Shown here: positions 35,554-44,453 of the stretch, in pieces
Position numbering within the stretch: the stretch's first letter is position 1
Layout: every line of letters begins with the position of its first letter
Assembly: GCA_038216155.1 (NCBI GenBank)
Contig: JBBQQH010000010.1
Span: 1-64,000 of the forward strand
Origin: SZAS-103 sp038216155
Lineage (GTDB): Bacteria > Pseudomonadota > Gammaproteobacteria > Xanthomonadales > Xanthomonadaceae
DNA length: 64,000 bases
Reading direction: 5' to 3'
The notes under the pieces: model-generated
Told to the model about the DNA's origin: nothing
The model's input: the letters and a program-made list of their open reading frames with translations, nothing else
Database searches by the model: none
Program-made: the position numbers and the translations under genes

Positions 35554-36831
35554 ATGGCGCGATTGGCAACAGACAATTCGCCCGCCGCTTCCCTGCCGCG
35601 GCGCTTCCTCCTCAGCATGCCGCTGTGGGGGATGCTCGCCGGCGGCTTGCTGATCGTCGACGGCGACGCGCTGCTGCGTTCGCGCTGGTCAGCGGGCACA
35701 CTGGCTCTGGTCCACATCTTCACACTGGGCGTTCTCGGCAACGCAATGCTCGGCAGCCTGCTGCAGTTCCTTCCGGTCGCCGCCGGGGTGCAGGTGCGCG
35801 GGAATGTGAGCGTTGCGCCGTGGCTGCACGGTCTGTTCAATCTTGGCGTGCTGGCATTGGTGGCTGGCCTGCACCAAGGGTGGCAGCCCGCATTGATCAC
35901 CGCCGCCCTGCTGCTGCCGATGGCATTTGTGCTGATTGCCGCAATGACCCTGCCCGGCTTGCTCGCAGGTGCGCGGCAACACCTCCTGCGCGCAGGCTTC
36001 GGCATGGCAATCGTGTTCGCTCTGATCACTGCCTTGCTGGGTGGCGCACTCGCGTTGATGGTCGCAGGCCAGCTTGCCTTGCCACTGTTGCAGTCCACCG
36101 ATGTGCACGCCAGTTTCGGTGTGCTGGGCTGGGTGATCGTTCTCATAGCTACGGTGGCACGCGTGGTGATGCCGATGTTCCAGGGCACCGGCAGCGTGCC
36201 CGCTCCAGCACAGGCAACATGGCTGTGCAGCGTGCTGCTGACGTTGCCAGCCGCATCATGGTGGTACTACGCCGGCGGTAGCTCAGTGTGGCTGGCTGGT
36301 GTGGTCGCGGTGCATACGTTGCTGTTTGCGAGCGCTGCGCTATGGCTGCAGTGGCGTGCGCCGCGACTGCGCCGGACTCCGTTGATGTGGAGCTGGCGTG
36401 TGGGCCTGCTCGGACTGGCACTGGCGGCACTCGCCTTGCCTGTCGGCATGCAGTTTGGCCTGTTGTCGGCAGTGTTGGCCTTGGGCCTTGCGCTGCCGCT
36501 GCTGGTGCTCGGCATGGCGCAGGAGATTGTCGCCTTCGTCGAGTGGATCGACATGCGCAGAAAATGCCACGCCGCGCCGGTGCCCGGCGTGCACCAGCTT
36601 TTGCCCGAGCGCGACAAGAAACGCGTACTGCTGGCGCAGCTACCACTTTGGTGCGTGTTGCCTGCCGCTGCGCTATGGCCATCGGCGTGGCTGGCACGCA
36701 TGGCGGGAGTCGCTTTGATGGTGGCGTGGCTTGGTGTGAGCTTGGCGTTGCTTGGTGTACGCAGGCGCGCACGACGTTTCCTGCTGCGGGACGCAACGCA
36801 TCGGGGGGATTTCGATGTCGCGCAAAGCTGA
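35554..36831 (+). CDS. nnrS: NnrS family membrane protein
   Basis: The 425-residue protein has about 12 membrane helices with the NnrS start pattern (RFLLSMPLWGMLAGGLLIVD ... LVHIFTLGVLGNAMLGSLLQ). NnrS is a haem- and copper-containing membrane protein that protects denitrifying cells from nitric oxide stress; candidate haem ligands include the His of LVHIFTLG and others. It overlaps the next gene by 17 bases and follows DUF2249, forming an FNR-box-led operon with the chorismate mutase-UbiT fusion. Confidence 0.9.
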   Translation: MARLATDNSPAASLPRRFLLSMPLWGMLAGGLLIVDGDALLRSRWSAGTLALVHIFTLGVLGNAMLGSLLQFLPVAAGVQVRGNVSVAPWLHGLFNLGVLALVAGLHQGWQPALITAALLLPMAFVLIAAMTLPGLLAGARQHLLRAGFGMAIVFALITALLGGALALMVAGQLALPLLQSTDVHASFGVLGWVIVLIATVARVVMPMFQGTGSVPAPAQATWLCSVLLTLPAASWWYYAGGSSVWLAGVVAVHTLLFASAALWLQWRAPRLRRTPLMWSWRVGLLGLALAALALPVGMQFGLLSAVLALGLALPLLVLGMAQEIVAFVEWIDMRRKCHAAPVPGVHQLLPERDKKRVLLAQLPLWCVLPAAALWPSAWLARMAGVALMVAWLGVSLALLGVRRRARRFLLRDATHRGDFDVAQS

Positions 36832-37669
36832 GCGCTTCGTACTTGCGCGCGTGCGCGCGGCCATCGACCACGTGGACGATGGCCTTATCGTGTTGCTGGC
36901 GGCGCGGCGACGGCTGGTCGGCGCGGCTGGCGCACTCAAACCTTGGGCCGGCCTGCCTCTACGCGATCCAGTGCGCGAGCAGCAGGTGCGCACGCGTGCA
37001 CGAGCGCTGGCCCATCGTCTGGCGCTGCCGGCAGCTACGGCGGAACGTTTGCTCGACGTGGCGATTGCTGACGCCTGCAAGCGACAGGGAATCGCGCTTG
37101 ATCTGAATCAAGGCGCGCAACCGGACATAGCCGCCATGATGCCGCCCATCATGCCCAGCCTGTCATCCTCTCCTTCTGCCACATCGCCGCTGCTGCGTCT
37201 GTTGCCTCCACCGCGACGCTTTGCACCGCTGCTGCGCGTAATGCCAGCACGCTGGCAACACCGATTGCTGGAAGCGGCAATGGCGCGCGTGCTCGCCACA
37301 CCCTTGCACGAAGGCGCGCTCGATTTCATGCTCGGGCGCCGCCTCGGCATCGAGGTGAGCGACCTCCGATTGCGCTGGGTGCTTGAATTGCGCGGGCAGC
37401 GCTTGTGCGTAACCGACGGCGTAGCCGAGGCCAGCGTGCGTGGCAGCGCCACCGATCTTCTGCTTCTGGCCAGTCGGCTGGAAGATGCGGACACCCTGTT
37501 TTTCCAGCGCGCGCTCGAGCTGACCGGCGATACCGAACTGGGCTTGACTGCACGCAACCTGCTGGAGCGGCTGCCGTGGGAATCGGTGCCGCTCGGCCTG
37601 CGTATCGCCTTGAATCGCGGGGCGCGCCTTGCGCGTGCCGCACGCGAAGCGCATCGGGGCCGCGCCTGA
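36815..37669 (+). CDS. ubiT: Chorismate mutase (AroQ) - UbiT fusion protein
   Basis: The 284-residue product joins two domains. Residues 5-95 are an AroQ-type chorismate mutase (LARVRAAIDHVDDGLIVLLA, RRRLV, LPLRDPVREQQV, DACKRQG); the Arg, Lys, Asp-x2-Arg-Glu and Gln positions used in catalysis appear present. Residues about 124-284 are UbiT, an SCP2-fold accessory factor needed for O2-independent ubiquinone synthesis, with the hallmark ELTGDTELGLTARNLLERL. The linker (96-123) is low-complexity and holds ATG codons at 37136, 37139 and 37151 that could start UbiT alone from the FNR box within the linker. The start at MSRKAERF has a GGGGGG SD and overlaps nnrS. Confidence 0.85.
   Translation: MSRKAERFVLARVRAAIDHVDDGLIVLLAARRRLVGAAGALKPWAGLPLRDPVREQQVRTRARALAHRLALPAATAERLLDVAIADACKRQGIALDLNQGAQPDIAAMMPPIMPSLSSSPSATSPLLRLLPPPRRFAPLLRVMPARWQHRLLEAAMARVLATPLHEGALDFMLGRRLGIEVSDLRLRWVLELRGQRLCVTDGVAEASVRGSATDLLLLASRLEDADTLFFQRALELTGDTELGLTARNLLERLPWESVPLGLRIALNRGARLARAAREAHRGRA
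37098..37111 (+). promoter_or_regulatory. Perfect FNR box inside the chorismate mutase-UbiT gene
   Basis: TTGAT-ctga-ATCAA matches the consensus fully and encodes part of the linker LDLNQG. A start site 41 bases from the centre falls near position 37146, just before ATG 37151, so it could drive UbiT and possibly nadA-nadB under anoxia. Confidence 0.65.
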
Positions 37670-37721
37670 TTCCAGGCACGACGGTGCGATCGCACTCCAC
37701 GATCGGTAATCAACGACATCG

Positions 37722-38747
37722 ATGAACAAACTCTGCGCAGTGCCCGAACCGCTTTGGCATGACGGGCTGGAACTCAAATACGCCGAGCTCGTTGCGCGTC
37801 TCAAGCCACGGGTGCCTTGCCTGGAGATACCGCTGCACCTGCACTGGATCGAGGCGATCAACCACCTTAAAAAGCAGCGTGGCGCGATCATCATGGCGCA
37901 CAGCTACCAGTCGCCCGAGATATTCCACGGCGTGGCCGATATCACGGGCGACTCGCTCGGGCTGGCACAAGCGGCAGCCGAGTGCGATTCCGACCTCATC
38001 GTGTTGTGCGGAGTGCACTTCATGGCCGAGACGGCGAAGATCCTGGCGCCGCACAAGACCGTATTGATCCCGGATCTCGACGCCGGTTGTTCGCTCGCCG
38101 CATCGATCAACGCCGATGACGTGCTAGCGCTGCGCGCACGCCATCCCGGCGTGCCGGTGGTGAGCTACGCCAACACGTCGGCGGCTGTGAAGGCCGAGTC
38201 GGATGCTATTTGCACGTCGGCCAATGCAGTGCAGGTGGTCGAGTCGATGGGCAGCGAGAAGGTGATCTTCCTGCCCGACGAATACCTCGGCCGCTACGTT
38301 GCGAACCAGACCCAGGTTGAACTGGTGCTGTGGAAAGGCCGCTGCGAAGTGCACGAGCAGTTCACCGCGCAGCAGGCGCGGCATGCACGTGAGCAATTCA
38401 ATGCCCTTCTGGTGGCGCATCCGGAGTGCTCTCCCGAGGTACTGGCCGAAGCGGACTTCGTTGGCTCCACCACCGCCATGAGCAAATGGCTGGAACGCGA
38501 GCAGCCCAAACGCGTCGCGCTGATCACCGAATGTTCGATGGCCGACAATCTGCGTGCACAGTTCCCGGCCACCGAGTTCATCAAGCCGTGCAACCTGTGC
38601 CCGCACATGCAGCGAATAACCTTGCCGAACATCTACGCGGCCTTGCGCGACATGCGGCATGCGATCGAGATCCCTGCGGACACAATCGTGCGCGCCGCAG
38701 CTGCACTGCAGAGGATGCTGGCCGTAGGGCGGACCGAACGCGCGTGA
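37722..38747 (+). CDS. nadA: Quinolinate synthase NadA
   Basis: The 341-residue enzyme condenses iminoaspartate with dihydroxyacetone phosphate to quinolinate, the NAD precursor. Its [4Fe-4S] cysteines are seen in VLCGVHFMAETAK (C96), KGRCEVHEQF and KPCNLCPHM. The cluster is oxygen-sensitive, which fits its place in an anaerobic gene block. The stop overlaps the nadB GTG start by four bases (GTGA), so the two enzymes are coupled. Confidence 0.95.
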   Translation: MNKLCAVPEPLWHDGLELKYAELVARLKPRVPCLEIPLHLHWIEAINHLKKQRGAIIMAHSYQSPEIFHGVADITGDSLGLAQAAAECDSDLIVLCGVHFMAETAKILAPHKTVLIPDLDAGCSLAASINADDVLALRARHPGVPVVSYANTSAAVKAESDAICTSANAVQVVESMGSEKVIFLPDEYLGRYVANQTQVELVLWKGRCEVHEQFTAQQARHAREQFNALLVAHPECSPEVLAEADFVGSTTAMSKWLEREQPKRVALITECSMADNLRAQFPATEFIKPCNLCPHMQRITLPNIYAALRDMRHAIEIPADTIVRAAAALQRMLAVGRTERA

Positions 38748-40192
38748 ACAACGTGCGGCTACCCATCGTGGTGGTCGGCAGCGGCGTTGCAGGGCTGGCG
38801 ACAGCGCTGGCCGCGGCGCCCGCACCCGTGATCGTGCTCTGCCGTGCGCATGACGGAGGTGGCAGCGCCAGCGCGATGGCTCAGGGCGGCATCGCCGCGG
38901 CGATCGATGCGGCGGATAGCCCGGCCGCTCATGCGCGCGACACCTTGCAAGCCGGCGCACGGCACAACGATGCGGCGCTGGTGCAGTGGTTGTGTCGTGA
39001 AGCGCCGGCGACGATTTCCTGGCTGCAGACGCAGGGTATGGTGTTCGACCACGATGCCGACGGTCGCCTGCAGTTGGGACGCGAAGGCGGCCACTCGGTC
39101 GCGAGGATCGTGCATGCCGGTGGCGATGCCACGGGCAGCGCGTTGGTGCGCGCACTGCGCGCACGCATCGAGGCCGCGCCACATGTTCGTTGGCGCGGCG
39201 GCGTCGATGTCGATGCGCTGCTGATGCGCGACGGACACGTGGTCGGCGTTCGCACTCGCGATCGGCAGGGGCGCCACGAATCAATCGAAGCCGCGTCCGT
39301 GGTCCTGGCCACGGGCGGTATCGGCGCATTGTTTGCGCGCACCAGCAACCCAGTGGGTGCGGATGGCGCGGGGCTCGCGCTCGGATTGGCGGCAGGCGCG
39401 CGACCGCGCGATCTTGAGTTCATGCAGTTCCATCCCACCGCACTGGATGTGCCCGGACGTTGTCTACCTCTGATTACCGAGGCATTGCGCGGCGCCGGTG
39501 CATGTCTGCTCGATGCCGGCGCAGGGCGGTTGATGGCCGGTGTGCATGCATTGCTCGACCTGGCGCCACGCGATGTGGTGGCCCGCCAGATCTGGCAGGC
39601 GCAACGCGAAGGCGCCAAGGTCTGGCTCGATGCCAGTCATCTGGCAATCGATTGGATCACGCGTTTCCCCACCGCGTTGGCGACCTGCCATGCGCATGGC
39701 TTCGACCCACGCCTGGCACCGATTCCGATCACACCCGCAGCACACTTCCACATGGGCGGACTCGCCGTCGACGCGGAGGGTCGCACGCGTGTGCCGGGCT
39801 TGTGCGCGGTGGGCGAAGTCGCCTGCAATGGCGTGCACGGTGCCAACCGACTGGCCAGCAATTCGCTGCTCGAGGGCGTCGCGTGTGGACGCCGGCTCGG
39901 TGCTTGGCTGGCCGGTTTCGAGGGACATGCGCATACGTCGGCGCCGCATCGCTGGGTCGAGCGCGGTGCTGGCCTCACCGAGTCGCAGCTGGCGAATGTG
40001 CGGGACATCCTTTGGCAAGCCGCTGGTCCGCTGCGCGATGCGCAGGTGATGCGCGAGGCCTTGCGAATATGCACTGGCATGGCGCAGGAAGGCTGGCAGG
40101 CGCGCGTGGCCAGGTCATTGCTGCATGCGGCAACGCTGCGCCAGCGCAGTCTCGGCACACACCATCGCAGTGATCGCCGCAGCTGTGCGTGA
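38744..40192 (+). CDS. nadB: L-aspartate oxidase NadB
   Basis: The 482-residue flavoprotein oxidises L-aspartate to iminoaspartate. The FAD fold starts at LPIVVVGSGVAGLATALAAA; GGSASAMAQGGIAAA, RLQLGREGGHSVARIVHAGG, QFHPTAL, HFHMGGLAVDAEG and NRLASNSLLEGVACG are all family motifs. It can use fumarate as electron acceptor without oxygen. The C-terminal helical domain is shorter than in E. coli NadB (about 540 residues). The GTG start is supported by overlap with nadA; longer frames run through nadA. Confidence 0.94.
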   Translation: MNNVRLPIVVVGSGVAGLATALAAAPAPVIVLCRAHDGGGSASAMAQGGIAAAIDAADSPAAHARDTLQAGARHNDAALVQWLCREAPATISWLQTQGMVFDHDADGRLQLGREGGHSVARIVHAGGDATGSALVRALRARIEAAPHVRWRGGVDVDALLMRDGHVVGVRTRDRQGRHESIEAASVVLATGGIGALFARTSNPVGADGAGLALGLAAGARPRDLEFMQFHPTALDVPGRCLPLITEALRGAGACLLDAGAGRLMAGVHALLDLAPRDVVARQIWQAQREGAKVWLDASHLAIDWITRFPTALATCHAHGFDPRLAPIPITPAAHFHMGGLAVDAEGRTRVPGLCAVGEVACNGVHGANRLASNSLLEGVACGRRLGAWLAGFEGHAHTSAPHRWVERGAGLTESQLANVRDILWQAAGPLRDAQVMREALRICTGMAQEGWQARVARSLLHAATLRQRSLGTHHRSDRRSCA

Positions 40193-40235
40193 GCAATCGG
40201 CCATCGCACACTGGCGCGCGCATGCGCTGACGCGA

Positions 40236-40249
40236 CTGACCTGGGTCAA
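40236..40249 (+). promoter_or_regulatory. FNR-like box upstream of the hemolysin III-like gene
   Basis: The site CTGAC-ctgg-GTCAA has one good half (GTCAA) and one degraded half. A start site 41 bases from the centre would give a 19-base leader to the ATG at 40303. Confidence 0.45.
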
Positions 40250-40302
40250 GGCACATGCGCAGTGCGCAGCACACACTGCGGCGCCATGACTGGAGCTATT
40301 GC

Positions 40303-41004
40303 ATGACGCGCCCTCGCCCATTGCACCACAGACGATCGCCCGCGTGCAGCGACGCGCTTTACGCCACTGGTCATGCAAGACCATCCTCCCGCGGCGAAGA
40401 ATTCGCCAATAGCATCAGCCATGGATTGGGTCTGCTGCTGGCTATTGCCGGCCTGCCTGTGTTGATCGCCAACGCCTTGCACAACGGCACCATGGCGGTG
40501 GTTGCATCAGCGATTTTCGGCGGCAGCGCAATCGCGCTGTACCTGGCTTCAACGCTGTATCACGCCGTTGCGCACGAGCGCATCAAACCGGCGATGCAGC
40601 GGCTTGATCACGCGGCGATCTACCTGCTCATCGCCGGCACCTACACCCCGATCGCGCTAGGTGTATTGCGCGGTGGCTGGGGCTGGGCGCTGCTCGGTGC
40701 AATCTGGAGCCTCGCGCTGCTGGGGATTGTTTTCAAGCTCTTTGTGGGCGCTCATTTCCACCGACTGTCGACCGCGCTGTATGTCGTGATGGGATGGGCG
40801 GCGCTGATCGCCATCAAGCCGTTGTGGCAGCACATGGCGCCTGGCGGATTAGCGTGGCTGTTTGGCGGCGGCATTGCCTATACATTGGGCGTGGTGTTTT
40901 ATGTGTTGCACGAGCGGCTGATCTACAGCCACTTCATCTGGCATCTTTTCGTCCTCACCGGCACGGGCTGTCACTACTTCGCCGTGCTGAACTACGCGTT
41001 CTGA
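40303..41004 (+). CDS. Hemolysin III / PAQR-family membrane protein
   Basis: The 233-residue protein has seven membrane helices and the PAQR/HlyIII motifs: GEEFANSISHGLG at the start, LYLASTLYHAVAHE, AIYLLIAGTYTPI and the final SHFIWHLFVLTG. Conserved His and Asp can bind a zinc ion within the membrane. Despite its name the role in bacteria is unclear (membrane lipid or energy homeostasis is suggested). The start is set by a GGAG site seven bases before the ATG. It converges on ubiV with a five-base gap. Confidence 0.9.
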   Translation: MTRPRPLHHRRSPACSDALYATGHARPSSRGEEFANSISHGLGLLLAIAGLPVLIANALHNGTMAVVASAIFGGSAIALYLASTLYHAVAHERIKPAMQRLDHAAIYLLIAGTYTPIALGVLRGGWGWALLGAIWSLALLGIVFKLFVGAHFHRLSTALYVVMGWAALIAIKPLWQHMAPGGLAWLFGGGIAYTLGVVFYVLHERLIYSHFIWHLFVLTGTGCHYFAVLNYAF

Positions 41005-41009
41005 ACGCG

Positions 41010-41897
41010 TCAGCGGACGACGGCCTGCAGCATCCCTGGCTCACCGTGCCAGTAGCCGTTGCGCGCACCCATGCGCGGCGGAACAGTTGGCGAGCGGCAA
41101 GCAAGATGGAAGTGCGCAACCACCTCGGCCATGCCTTTGTCCTGCGGGTACAGACGCAGGATGTCCACGCCCAGTTCGCGCAATGCCGGCAGCTCCGGGC
41201 CGAGATCGGTAATCTCCTCGCCCTGGATCTGGATGCCATTGATGCGCAGGAACGGCCTGCCCTCGCGCGTCGCCAGCGGCATTCCGTCGGGATATTCGAT
41301 GCAGCGGAAAGCGCACTGGTCCTTGGCGACATCCAATGCACGGGCGGTGAAACAACGCGCGGAATACGCCAATGGCAGGCGGCCGAAGGCGATCAGCTCA
41401 AGCTCTGGCATCGCCTTACCGGCAGCCTGCATCGCCGCGCGCAATTGGGCAATCAACGTGTGCCCCTGCTCAACCCCCGGAACCCAGCGACGCAAGCCAT
41501 CCTCCATGAGCAGTCCGAGCGCGTGATGGTTGTAGACGTTGAGGGTGGGACCGGCAACGAACGGCAGTTCGCGCTCACGGCACAATTGCACCGCCGACAA
41601 ATCATTTGCCTCGATCCAGCTACCGCCGTGCTCAATCAGCCGGCGCAGTACGCCCAATTCGGACTCCGCTTCGATCAATGCCAGCGACGACAAGACGATC
41701 TGCTTTCCGCTCGCGGCCAGTTCCCCAGCCAACGCGATCCAGTCACGCGTGCCCAGTTCGCGGCGCTTGCTGCACACGGTTTCGCCGAGATAGATGATGT
41801 CGATCGGCCACTCCGCCGCTTCGCGATAGAACGCGAGCGTGCGTTCGCGCGGCCAGAAGTACTGCAACGGACCGAGACTCAGTTTCATCGTCGTCAT
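41010..41897 (-). CDS. ubiV: O2-independent ubiquinone biosynthesis protein UbiV (U32 family)
   Basis: UbiV forms a complex with UbiU that hydroxylates the ubiquinone ring without oxygen, using prephenate as oxygen donor. The 295-residue protein has the U32 barrel start (KLSLGPLQYFWPRERTLAFY) and four cysteines for its [4Fe-4S] cluster: ETVCSKRR, SARCFTAR and DQCAFRC. Length equals E. coli UbiV (about 292). The ATG chosen lies four bases after the ubiU stop, as expected for a coupled pair. Confidence 0.94.
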   Translation of the reverse strand: MTTMKLSLGPLQYFWPRERTLAFYREAAEWPIDIIYLGETVCSKRRELGTRDWIALAGELAASGKQIVLSSLALIEAESELGVLRRLIEHGGSWIEANDLSAVQLCRERELPFVAGPTLNVYNHHALGLLMEDGLRRWVPGVEQGHTLIAQLRAAMQAAGKAMPELELIAFGRLPLAYSARCFTARALDVAKDQCAFRCIEYPDGMPLATREGRPFLRINGIQIQGEEITDLGPELPALRELGVDILRLYPQDKGMAEVVAHFHLACRSPTVPPRMGARNGYWHGEPGMLQAVVR

Positions 41898-41901
41898 CGT
41901 T

Positions 41902-42900
41902 TCAATGCCAGGAGCGGTGATAGGGACCCAGCGTGGTCTGGTGGCCTTCGGCGTGTCTGGACAGCGATTCCTGCCAGCCCGGTTGCAGGCTCCAGTTGTC
42001 GGGCGCGTCCCGAAAGCGGTCCAGCGCCGCACGCCAGGTGCGCGTAACCGAACCGACATACGCGACGCCCCGTTGGCGGCCCTCGATTTTCAGTGCCGCC
42101 ACGCCGGCTTGAGCCAGCCGCGGCAAAAGCTCCAGCGTGTTCAGGCTGGTTGGCTCCTCCAGCGCATGGAAAATTTCTCCGCCGACTTCAAAACGACCCT
42201 TGCACACGGTCGGATAGCCAGCCGGTTCGGCCGGCTCGAACTTGTTGATCAGTACCTTGTTCAAGCGCACGCTGCGGCGACCGTCATCGTGCTCTTCCCA
42301 GCGAACGAAATTGGCCGGCGAACACACGCCATGACGATTCGGCGAAGCGCCGGTAACGTAGCTCGACAACTGGCAGCGGCCTTCGACCATGATGCACAGG
42401 CTGCCGAATGCGAACACTTCCAGCGGCACCGGTGAGCCTTCGCACAGTCGCTCCACCTGCTGGATCGACAGCACTCGCGGCAACACCGCGCGACTGATGC
42501 CGAAGCGGTCATACGCGTAGCGCAGCGCAGGTGCGGTGGTAGCGGAACCTTGCACCGACAGATGCCGCTTCAGTGCCGGATGCGTGCGCGCCGCGTAATC
42601 GAGCACGGCCATTTCAGCGGCGATGATCGCATCGCAGCCGAACTCGGCAGCTTTGTCCACGGCGCTGTACCACTGCGGCAGGCGAACACTGTCGGGATAC
42701 GTGTTCAGCGCGAGATAGACCTGTTTACCGCGCCGGTGCGCATACTCGATACCGCTACGCAATTCCGCATCGCTGAAGTTGAGGCCGGGGAACGCACGCG
42801 CATTGGTCTGGTCGCGGAAGCCCGCATACACCGCATCCGCGCCGGCATCGATCGCCGCCTGCAGCGCCGGCAAATTGCCGGCAGGGCAAATCAACTGCAT
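41902..42900 (-). CDS. ubiU: O2-independent ubiquinone biosynthesis protein UbiU (U32 family)
   Basis: The 332-residue protein starts MQLICPAGNLPALQAAIDAG, the U32 peptidase-like barrel. Cysteines 169, 176, 193 and 233 (FGSLC, EGRC, HGVC, TVCKG) correspond almost residue for residue with the [4Fe-4S] ligands of E. coli UbiU. Together with UbiV and UbiT it lets the cell make ubiquinone during nitrate respiration. The longer frame start is rejected because it adds 20 non-conserved residues. An FNR/Dnr-like box lies 60 bases upstream. Confidence 0.95.
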   Translation of the reverse strand: MQLICPAGNLPALQAAIDAGADAVYAGFRDQTNARAFPGLNFSDAELRSGIEYAHRRGKQVYLALNTYPDSVRLPQWYSAVDKAAEFGCDAIIAAEMAVLDYAARTHPALKRHLSVQGSATTAPALRYAYDRFGISRAVLPRVLSIQQVERLCEGSPVPLEVFAFGSLCIMVEGRCQLSSYVTGASPNRHGVCSPANFVRWEEHDDGRRSVRLNKVLINKFEPAEPAGYPTVCKGRFEVGGEIFHALEEPTSLNTLELLPRLAQAGVAALKIEGRQRGVAYVGSVTRTWRAALDRFRDAPDNWSLQPGWQESLSRHAEGHQTTLGPYHRSWH

Positions 42901-42959
42901 GGAGACCTCAATGCGAAATGATGTGGCGCGGATCGTGGTGGACGCTCCGGCGTGGCGCA

Positions 42960-42973
42960 TTGACGTGGGTCAA
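42960..42973. promoter_or_regulatory. FNR/Dnr-like box upstream of ubiUV
   Basis: The site reads TTGAC-gtgg-GTCAA, the same 14 bases as the box before the DnrO-like gene. It lies in the 77-base gap between ubiD and ubiU and would give a 25-base leader for ubiU. Confidence 0.7.
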
Positions 42974-42977
42974 GCAG

Positions 42978-44453
42978 TCATTGTTGCGCGGACGCCAATC
43001 GTGTCCACAGCGCATCGACGCGCCTGGACACCGCAGGATCCGGCACGATCGGCCGGCTCCACGTGCGCGTCGTCTCGGCCGGCCATTTGTTGGTCGCGTC
43101 GAGACCGAGCTTGGAGCCAAGTCCCGCGACCGGACTGGCGAAGTCGAGATAATCGATCGGCGTATTTTCCACCAGCATCGAATCGCGCGCCGGGTCTACG
43201 CGCGTGGAAACCGCCCAGATCACTTGCGACCAATCGCGTACATCGATGTCGTCGTCGGTGATGATGACGAATTTGGTATAGGTGAACTGGCGCAGGTACG
43301 ACCACACCCCCATCATTACGCGGCGCGCATGGCCGGCGTATTGCTTGCGAATGCTGACCACGGCAATGCGATACGAGCACGCTTCGGGCGGCAGGTAGAA
43401 GTCGACGATCTCCGGAAACACCTTCTGCAGAATCGGCACGAACACATCGTTCAAGGCGATTGCCAGCACCGATGGCTCGTCGTGCGGCGCACGACCCATG
43501 TAACTGCCATGGTAGATCGCGTGCTGACGCAGACGCATGCGCTCGATCGTGAACACAGGGAAATGATCCTGCGCGTTGTAGTAACCAGTGTGGTCACCAA
43601 ACGGACCTTCCAGTGCGGTGTCACGTGGATGAATGAAACCTTCGAGCAGAATCTCCGCTCCGGCAGGTGCATCGAGACCGGTCAGTTCACTGTGCCATAG
43701 GCGCGTGCGCTGACCGCGTAGCAAGCCGGCGAATTCGTATTCGGACAAGGTATCCGGCACGGGCGCCACGGCCGCAAGCATCGTCGCCGGGTCCGCACCA
43801 ATGGCCACCACCAGCGGAAACGGTTGGTCCGGATGCGCCGCGCACCAGTCGGCATAATCGAGTGCACCTCCGCGATGCGGTAGCCAACGCATGATGACGC
43901 GGTTCGGCGCGATCACTTGCTGTCGGTAGATCGCGACGTTCTGGCGCGGCTTGGCGGTGCCGCGCGTGATGACCAGACCGAACGTGATCAGCTTGCCCGC
44001 GTCGCCGGGCCAGCAATGCTGGATCGGCAGGCTGGTCAGATCGACCTCATCACCGTTTCGGGTCTCATGCTGAAACGCAGCTTCGCGCGCGCGTTGCGGC
44101 GCGACGTGGGCTAATTGCGCCAGCTCCGGCCAGGTGGCCAGCGCATCGCGCAGGCTGGATGGCCAACGCGGTTCCTTGATCGAGGCGAGCAGCTTGCCCA
44201 GTTCGCGCAAGCTGGCCAATGGACGGCCGGCCAGCGCCAGTTCGATGCGTCGGCGCTGGCCGAACAGGTTGCCAAGCAGCGCGTGCGAGGAATCGCCCGC
44301 ATGCTCCATGAGCAATGCGGGGCCACCTGCTTTCAGTGCGCGTTCGCACAGCGCCGTCGATTCCAGATACGGATCGACGGGCACGTGCACATGCTGCAAC
44401 TGTCGCTCGCGTTCAAGATGTGCAAGAAACCCGCGCAGGTCGTGGAAGCTCAT
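42978..44453 (-). CDS. ubiD: UbiD family 4-hydroxy-3-polyprenylbenzoate decarboxylase
   Basis: The 491-residue enzyme uses prenylated FMN (made by UbiX, not seen here) to decarboxylate the ubiquinone precursor. UbiD landmarks include the N-terminal LRGFLAHLERERQLQHV, the central TGYYNAQDHFPVFTIER with LEGPFGDH, and the C-terminal WSQVIWAVSTRVDP and LGLDATNKWPAETTR. Catalytic Arg/Glu positions look conserved. Its start overlaps tyrA (ATGA); the ubiUV box follows its end, so it may be read both with tyrA and as the upstream gene of ubiUV. Confidence 0.92.
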   Translation of the reverse strand: MSFHDLRGFLAHLERERQLQHVHVPVDPYLESTALCERALKAGGPALLMEHAGDSSHALLGNLFGQRRRIELALAGRPLASLRELGKLLASIKEPRWPSSLRDALATWPELAQLAHVAPQRAREAAFQHETRNGDEVDLTSLPIQHCWPGDAGKLITFGLVITRGTAKPRQNVAIYRQQVIAPNRVIMRWLPHRGGALDYADWCAAHPDQPFPLVVAIGADPATMLAAVAPVPDTLSEYEFAGLLRGQRTRLWHSELTGLDAPAGAEILLEGFIHPRDTALEGPFGDHTGYYNAQDHFPVFTIERMRLRQHAIYHGSYMGRAPHDEPSVLAIALNDVFVPILQKVFPEIVDFYLPPEACSYRIAVVSIRKQYAGHARRVMMGVWSYLRQFTYTKFVIITDDDIDVRDWSQVIWAVSTRVDPARDSMLVENTPIDYLDFASPVAGLGSKLGLDATNKWPAETTRTWSRPIVPDPAVSRRVDALWTRLASAQQ

